In this document: one piece after another, positions 59,686 to 64,000 of the stretch | Layout of the letters: every line of letters begins with the position of its first letter | Numbering within the stretch: position 1 is the stretch's first letter | Source: Ceratothoa steindachneri | Taxonomy: Eukaryota; Arthropoda; Malacostraca; Isopoda; Cymothoidae | NCBI GenBank assembly: GCA_963969495.1 | Contig: OZ018326.1 | Location: 150,069,806-150,133,805, forward strand | DNA length: 64,000 nucleotides | Direction: 5' to 3' | Program-made: the position numbers and the translations under genes | Notes under the pieces: generated by a model | Databases searched by the model: none | What the model saw: the letters and a program-made list of their open reading frames with translations, nothing else | What the model was told of the DNA's origin: nothing

Positions 59686-62600
59686 GCCTGGAGGGCATAT
59701 TCCTTCAATGGAATTGCCGTGGACTCCGGGCCAACTGGGAGGAGCTGCGGAGGCTCGTCTCGTCCCGTTCCCCGTTAGCTATTTTTTTGCAGGAGACCAT
59801 GCTAGGCGCGTGCCCGCTGCCTGCCCTCCCGGGGTATAAGGGTCTTGCGACCCCACCACCGCGGGATGGCCGGGCTGGGGGATGCGCGGTTTACACCCGG
59901 CATGATGTCTCCGTTCTTCCTTTCTCTTTAGATACCTCCTTTCAGGTAGTGGCTGTGCAGCTGCACCTGGATAGGAGGTATACTATCATTTCTGCGTACA
60001 TTCCACCGTCAGCTGACTTCGACGCGGGGGACTTCCGCCGCGTCGTGGCACGGTTGCCGAGGCCCTATCTCTTGCTTGGAGATCTGAACGGCAGGCATCC
60101 TCTCTGGGGAGATTACTCCATAAATCCCAGGGGACAAGTCCTTGCCGATCTGATCGAAGAGCTTGAGATGGGTGTCCTAAACGTGGATGAGTTTACGCAT
60201 CACTGTCCGAGAACCGCTTCATTTTCTTGCCTTGACCTATCTTTGTGCTCTTCGGATGCACAGCCTGATTTTGATTGGGGGGTGGTCGATGACCTCCATG
60301 GTAGTGATCACTTTCCCATTCAAATATCATTTTCAGGGCAACTGCCGCCTGAGAGACCACCTCGGTGGTGCTTGGCGCGGGCGCGGTGGCCTGCATTTCA
60401 GGAAATGACTGAATTCTCTATCTCAGTCGAGGAGTTTAGGTCGGTAGATGAGGCCGTTGAGTTCTTCTCCGGCAACCTCATCGCCGTAGGCCTGACTACT
60501 ATTCCTAGGACGTCTGGACGTTTTGCACGCCAACCACTCCCATGGTGGTCGGCCGAGTGTGAGACGGCCCTCAAACAGAAGCGTTATGCCTACATGCGCT
60601 ATAAGCGCCGCCCGAACGATTTCACTGTCGCTGAATTTCGTCGGGCTAGGTCTAGGTTCCGGTATATTTCGAAGCACGCCTGCCGCTCTTTTTGGCGGGC
60701 ATACGTGTCATCACTTAACGGGAAGACCCCACTAGGAGAGGTGTAGAGGCGAGTCAAAAGGATTCCAGGCAAGTTCTCAAATGACCCCGTTCCCGTTCTC
60801 CAGGAGAATGCGACCGCAATCTCGGACCCCGCGTCCGTGGCGGAATCCTTAGCGACCGCTTTTTCAGCTTTCTCTAGCCGTGATGCTGCTCCGCCAGCAT
60901 TCAATGCACGTCGTGATGTCGCGGAAGGCCGCCGGCTGGACTTTACCTCCAGAGGCGGAGAACCCTTCAACGACAAGTTTACTGTGATTGAGTTGCGTTC
61001 CGCTCTCGCTTCGTGCGCGGACACCGCCCATGGTCCGGACGATGTCCCGTACGCCATGCTTCGACACCTGGGTGAGCGAGGCATGGCCTTTCTGTTAGAT
61101 TTGTTCAACAGGATCTGAGTGGAAGGTCTTCTCCCAGACTCCTGGCGAATCGCTACTGTGCTCGCCTTTCGCAAGCCGGGGAGAGATCACTCTACTCCGA
61201 CCGGTTTCCGCCCAATCTCTCTAACCTCTTGCGTGTGCAAGTTGATGGAGAAATTGGTAAATGTTAGATTAGCCTATTTCCTGGACAGCGGAGGCCATCT
61301 GTCTTTGCACAGTGCGGCTTCCGTAAGTTCCACTCCACGTCGGATGCTCTGCTCCGACTGGAAAGTGCCGTCTGCGAGGCTTTCCTTCGTAGACAGCACT
61401 ACGCCACGGTGTTTTTTGATCTGGAGAAGGCCTATGATACCGCATGGCGATACGGTATCATGGAGACTCTCCACACGATGGGGGCGAGGGGACGCCTCCC
61501 AATTTTTATATCTGAATTTTTGCGAGATCGTCGATTCCGCGTACGGGTGGGGGGAGCCCTCTCCGGCCCAAAGGAGCAGGAAGAGGGTGTCCCGCAGGGA
61601 AGTGTCCTCAGTGTCACACTCTTTGCCCTGAGCATCAACGGCATCACCTCGGTGCTGCCGGAAGATGTTCTCGCTACGCTCTACGTGGACGACCTTTCGA
61701 TCTCTTTTGGCGCGGCCCAGATGCCAACTCTGGAGCGTCGACTCCAACAGGCATTGAACCGCGTCTCTCGCTATGCCGAAGCGCACAGGTTTCGGTTTTC
61801 TTTGGCCAAGACTAAGGTGGTGCACTTCTGCCGCCATCCACGGCTTCACCCCGACCCAGATTTGTTTCTTAATGGGGTGCGCCTGGATGTGGTTGAGTCG
61901 CACCGTTTCCTTGGTCTTGTATTCGACCGACGCCTCACCTGGGAGGCTCATATTCGCAGCCTTAGGGTCTCTTGTACCCGCGCCATGGACATTCTCCGTT
62001 CCGTGACGTTCAGCGCTTGGGGCGCTGATAGGGCTACCGCCTTACTTTTTTATCGATCCTTTGTTCGCTCGAAGCTCGACTACGGATGCGAGTTTTATAC
62101 ATCCGCAGCCGAGCGTTTATTGCGGAAGGTGGATTCGATCCACCACACCGGCCTTCGCCTTACGACCGGTGCCTTCCGCACTTCCCCCATTGAGAGCCTG
62201 TTGGTCGATGCTGGGGAGATGCCACTCGCTCTGCGCCGCGTGCAGTGCATCACTCGCCTGTACGCGCGAGCCCGGCGCCTCCCTCAGTCGCCAACAGCTC
62301 TCACTGCATCCGCAGCTGATCTCGATGGTGCCTATGCTGCCGAGAGACGCCAGTCATACCCTAAGCCTTTTGGGTTTAGGGCCAGGAAACTCCTTCGAGA
62401 GGTAGATATAGCTCTCGGGCCGGTGGCGCCCCTGGTTCTGCCCAGGACGCCATCCTGGAGGGTACCACATTTGGCTATTTGTCGCCACGCCTCTGCTTCC
62501 AAAGCTTGTACTGCGCCGGGAGTATTGCGTTCGACCTTTTTGGAGCACACATCGTGTCACGCTGGTACCGTGCCAGTGTATACGGATGGCTCCAAGTCCC

Positions 62601-63412
62601 AAGAGGGGGTCGGCTTCCACGCCGTATCCCCTCTGTTTGAAGTCAGCGGGGCTCTACCAGGCGCTGCATCTGTCTTCACGGCCGAGCTGGTGGCAATACA
62701 CCACTCGGTACGGGAGATTACGCGACGTGCCCGGTTCGGAGACCGGATTGTGATCTATAGCGACTCACAAAGCGCCCTGAGTGCTCTCGGGGCATTGGAA
62801 TCTCCGCATCCCCTGGTTCGCGATATCCGTGACGCCACGGTTTTGGCGAGCCGGGCAGATGTCGAGATTATCTTCTGCTGGGTTCCTGGACATGTAGGAA
62901 TTGCGGGGAATGAGCGCGCCGATGAGGGCGCCAAAGAGTCCGCGAGGACTCTGCGACCGGACCAGCGTTTCGCTCTTCCTCACACCGACTACATGGCAGG
63001 AATACGGGCAGCTCTTCGGACTGCTTGGCAAAGAAGATGGGAGACGGTCGAAGGGAACTTAAAGTTGCGTGCCATTGCGCCGCGACTGTTCCCATGGACC
63101 TATCCCCCAATGCCGCGGCGGCTTCAGGTTGCTTTCTGTCGTCTCCGAATCGGACACACTCGTGTGACGCATCGCTATCTGATGGAGCGCTCGCCTGCGC
63201 CCTATTGCAACGACTGCGTCGTCCCCCAGACTGTTCGGCACATTCTTGTCGAATGTCCCAGTCTGGGTGATCTTCGCGCACGATACCTGTCCCAGTACCG
63301 GGATGGGCGGGGTCGCTACCGCCTGTCCCTTGTGCTCGGGACAGATTCGTGCACACTGACTTGTGGACTTGTTGACTTCTTGGGGGAGGCCGGCCTTCTC
63401 CCTATTATTTAA
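59553..63412 (+). pseudogene. LINE ORF2: endonuclease, reverse transcriptase, RNase H; disabled
   Basis: The frame opens at 59553 without any ATG before the endonuclease. The APE-type domain reads IFLQWNCRGLRANWEELRRL, FLQETMLG, GGCAVYTRHDVSV, VVAVQLHLDRRYTIISAYIP, LLLGDLNGRHPLWGD and HGSDHFPIQI, all catalytic blocks intact. TAG at 60744 and TGA at 61116 both replace a probable Trp. A one-base deletion near 61305, absent in the 25.4-kb copy, shifts the frame. RT: FRPISLTSCVCKLMEKLVNV, FFDLEKAYDTAWRYGI, GVPQGSVLSVTLFALSINGI, LYVDDLSISFG. RNase H: YTDGSKSQEGVG, TAELVAI, YSDSQSAL, GHVGIAGNERADEGAK, a full D-E-D-D set. A Cys/His knuckle CNDCVVPQTVRHILVEC follows, and the stop is at 63412. In the family the enzyme nicks target DNA and reverse transcribes the element RNA. 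This copy cannot make it. Confidence 0.93.
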
Positions 63413-63688
63413 GCAAGGTTTGTTTGTTTTGTTTTTTGTTGTTGTTTTTTTGCATTTTTTGTTTTTTGTTTGTTTGTTTTTTCTTTAGTTGCACGCTCCT
63501 GCGCCGGGGGGACCTCTCCCCGACGCACCAGCTTGCTTCCTTTCCCCCTTTTTGGGGTGTTGTTTTTTTTTTTTTTCTCTCTTTAATTTCATTTTAAAGT
63601 AGCCTAGAACTAGGCCAGTTTTAATACGGCGACTAATGCCCAAGTAGGCAGTCGCCAGATGAGCTCAAAAAAAAAAAAAAAAAAAAAA
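63413..63688 (+). promoter_or_regulatory. LINE 3' UTR with conserved hairpins and poly-A tail
   Basis: After a T/G-rich section come GCCTAG-aa-CTAGGC at 63602-63615 and a larger hairpin at 63628-63656. The latter has GGCGACT pairing AGTCGCC, with an inner GCC / GGC stem and a six-base loop. The copy at 27660-27720 keeps the first hairpin and the inner GCC / GGC stem, although its loop sequence differs (TTAGTC versus CAAGTA). A 22-base A run ends the element. Recognition by RT is a plausible role, inferred from position. Confidence 0.6.
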
Positions 63689-64000
63689 TTTGACATCCTG
63701 GCCGCCGTGCTGACGGGATTCAGCGCTCCGTCCGGCCCCAGCTTAGCCTCTCTTCCTTCCTTCAGATAGCCCGATTTCTCCCCTACCTCGTCGCTTTTCA
63801 TGCAACTTCTTCCACAACTTTCTCTGGTCAGCCTCTAATTTCACAAGGTAGATGCTGACCTTCCTCTCAGCCAACCGTCCCGCATCGGGGCTGAGGGGGT
63901 GGGGGACAATGTTCCCTAACCCCTGAGCTCTAGTCTGGGGTGGCTGGTTTTTAACAACCTGCTTTATCCCCACCCATACCTTCCACACATCCATTTTCCT
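63689..64000 (+). mobile_element. 5' end of a second copy of the same LINE, head-to-tail
   Basis: Directly after the poly-A run, TTTGACATCCTGGCCGCCGT resumes the 5' monomer about 18 bases in. The sequence then follows the 5' UTR of the first copy (56746-57060) closely up to the window end. It differs mainly in one stretch at 63760-63810, where the two copies carry unrelated short sequences. The window ends before ORF1. Confidence 0.92.

Larger units (their letters stand above)
56634..63688 (+). mobile_element. Nearly complete RNase H-bearing LINE, ~7.05 kb
   Basis: GC content rises sharply against the AT-rich flank at about 56634. The order is two 91-bp 5' monomers, 5' UTR, ORF1 with zinc knuckles, a short overlapping frame, ORF2 with APE-type endonuclease, RT, RNase H and a Cys/His knuckle, 3' UTR with hairpins, and a poly-A run at 63667-63688. 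A gag-like ORF1 and an RNase H after RT point to the I/LOA group of LINEs. Two stops and one frameshift in ORF2 disable this copy. A 5'-truncated sister lies at 25313-27748, and another copy begins directly behind the tail. Confidence 0.93.

Noticed and set aside
61274..61951. 225-codon minus-strand frame opposite the LINE RT
   Set aside because: Shadow of the GC-rich RT coding frame; a shorter similar shadow occurs opposite the 25.4-kb copy.

Overview
The window looks like intergenic, transposon-dominated DNA from an invertebrate animal, most likely an arthropod and plausibly a crustacean. The background is AT-rich with long (AT)n and (CT)n microsatellites. Every recognisable protein belongs to a eukaryotic mobile element or to multicopy families that I remember from arthropod and cnidarian genomes; that recollection could not be checked here. 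I found no intact host gene, no tRNA or rRNA, and nothing prokaryotic.

Layout. 1-1.8 kb: a broken copy of a Cys4-finger (ZAD-like) family on the minus strand, a degenerate TAGCCTAGC tract, and a fragment of a repeat that recurs at 37-38 kb. 3.7-5.0 kb: an unidentified GC-richer relic. 7-11.3 kb: an (AT)n tract, a dispersed repeat and two Tc1-like fragments. 11.4-17.3 kb: a long decayed copy of an uncharacterised family ending in a CxC-type cysteine-rich tail, split by a 1.5-kb GC-richer insert. 18.2-19.6 kb: a third Tc1-like relic and an inverted copy of the 7.3-kb repeat. 21.3-24.2 kb: a 161-bp tandem repeat, a (CT)n tract and a Ty3/gypsy relic whose integrase lies upstream of its reverse transcriptase. 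25.3-27.75 kb: a young 5'-truncated LINE with target-site duplication. 31.9-35.8 kb: a non-LTR relic, 230 bp of (AT)n and a piggyBac copy. 37.3-38.5 kb: a foldback-type inverted repeat built of tandem units. 39-40.5 kb: a near-full-length second copy of the Cys4-finger family. 41.4-52.1 kb: CR1-like and L2-like LINEs, the latter with a fresh 434-bp internal duplication. 52.1-55.6 kb: an RTE-like relic in two pieces, with a near-perfect 150-bp palindrome between them.

56.63-63.69 kb holds the best-preserved element, a 7-kb RNase H-bearing LINE. It has 91-bp promoter-like monomers, ORF1 with three zinc knuckles, and ORF2 with endonuclease, reverse transcriptase and RNase H, disabled by two stops and one frameshift. 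It is followed head-to-tail by the 5' end of another copy, which runs off the window. The 25.3-kb insertion belongs to the same family.

The elements do not form a joint pathway. The window records successive insertions of different ages. Old layers are the Tc1-like, RTE-like, gypsy and CxC relics; younger ones are the RNase H LINE pair, the piggyBac copy and the L2-like duplication.
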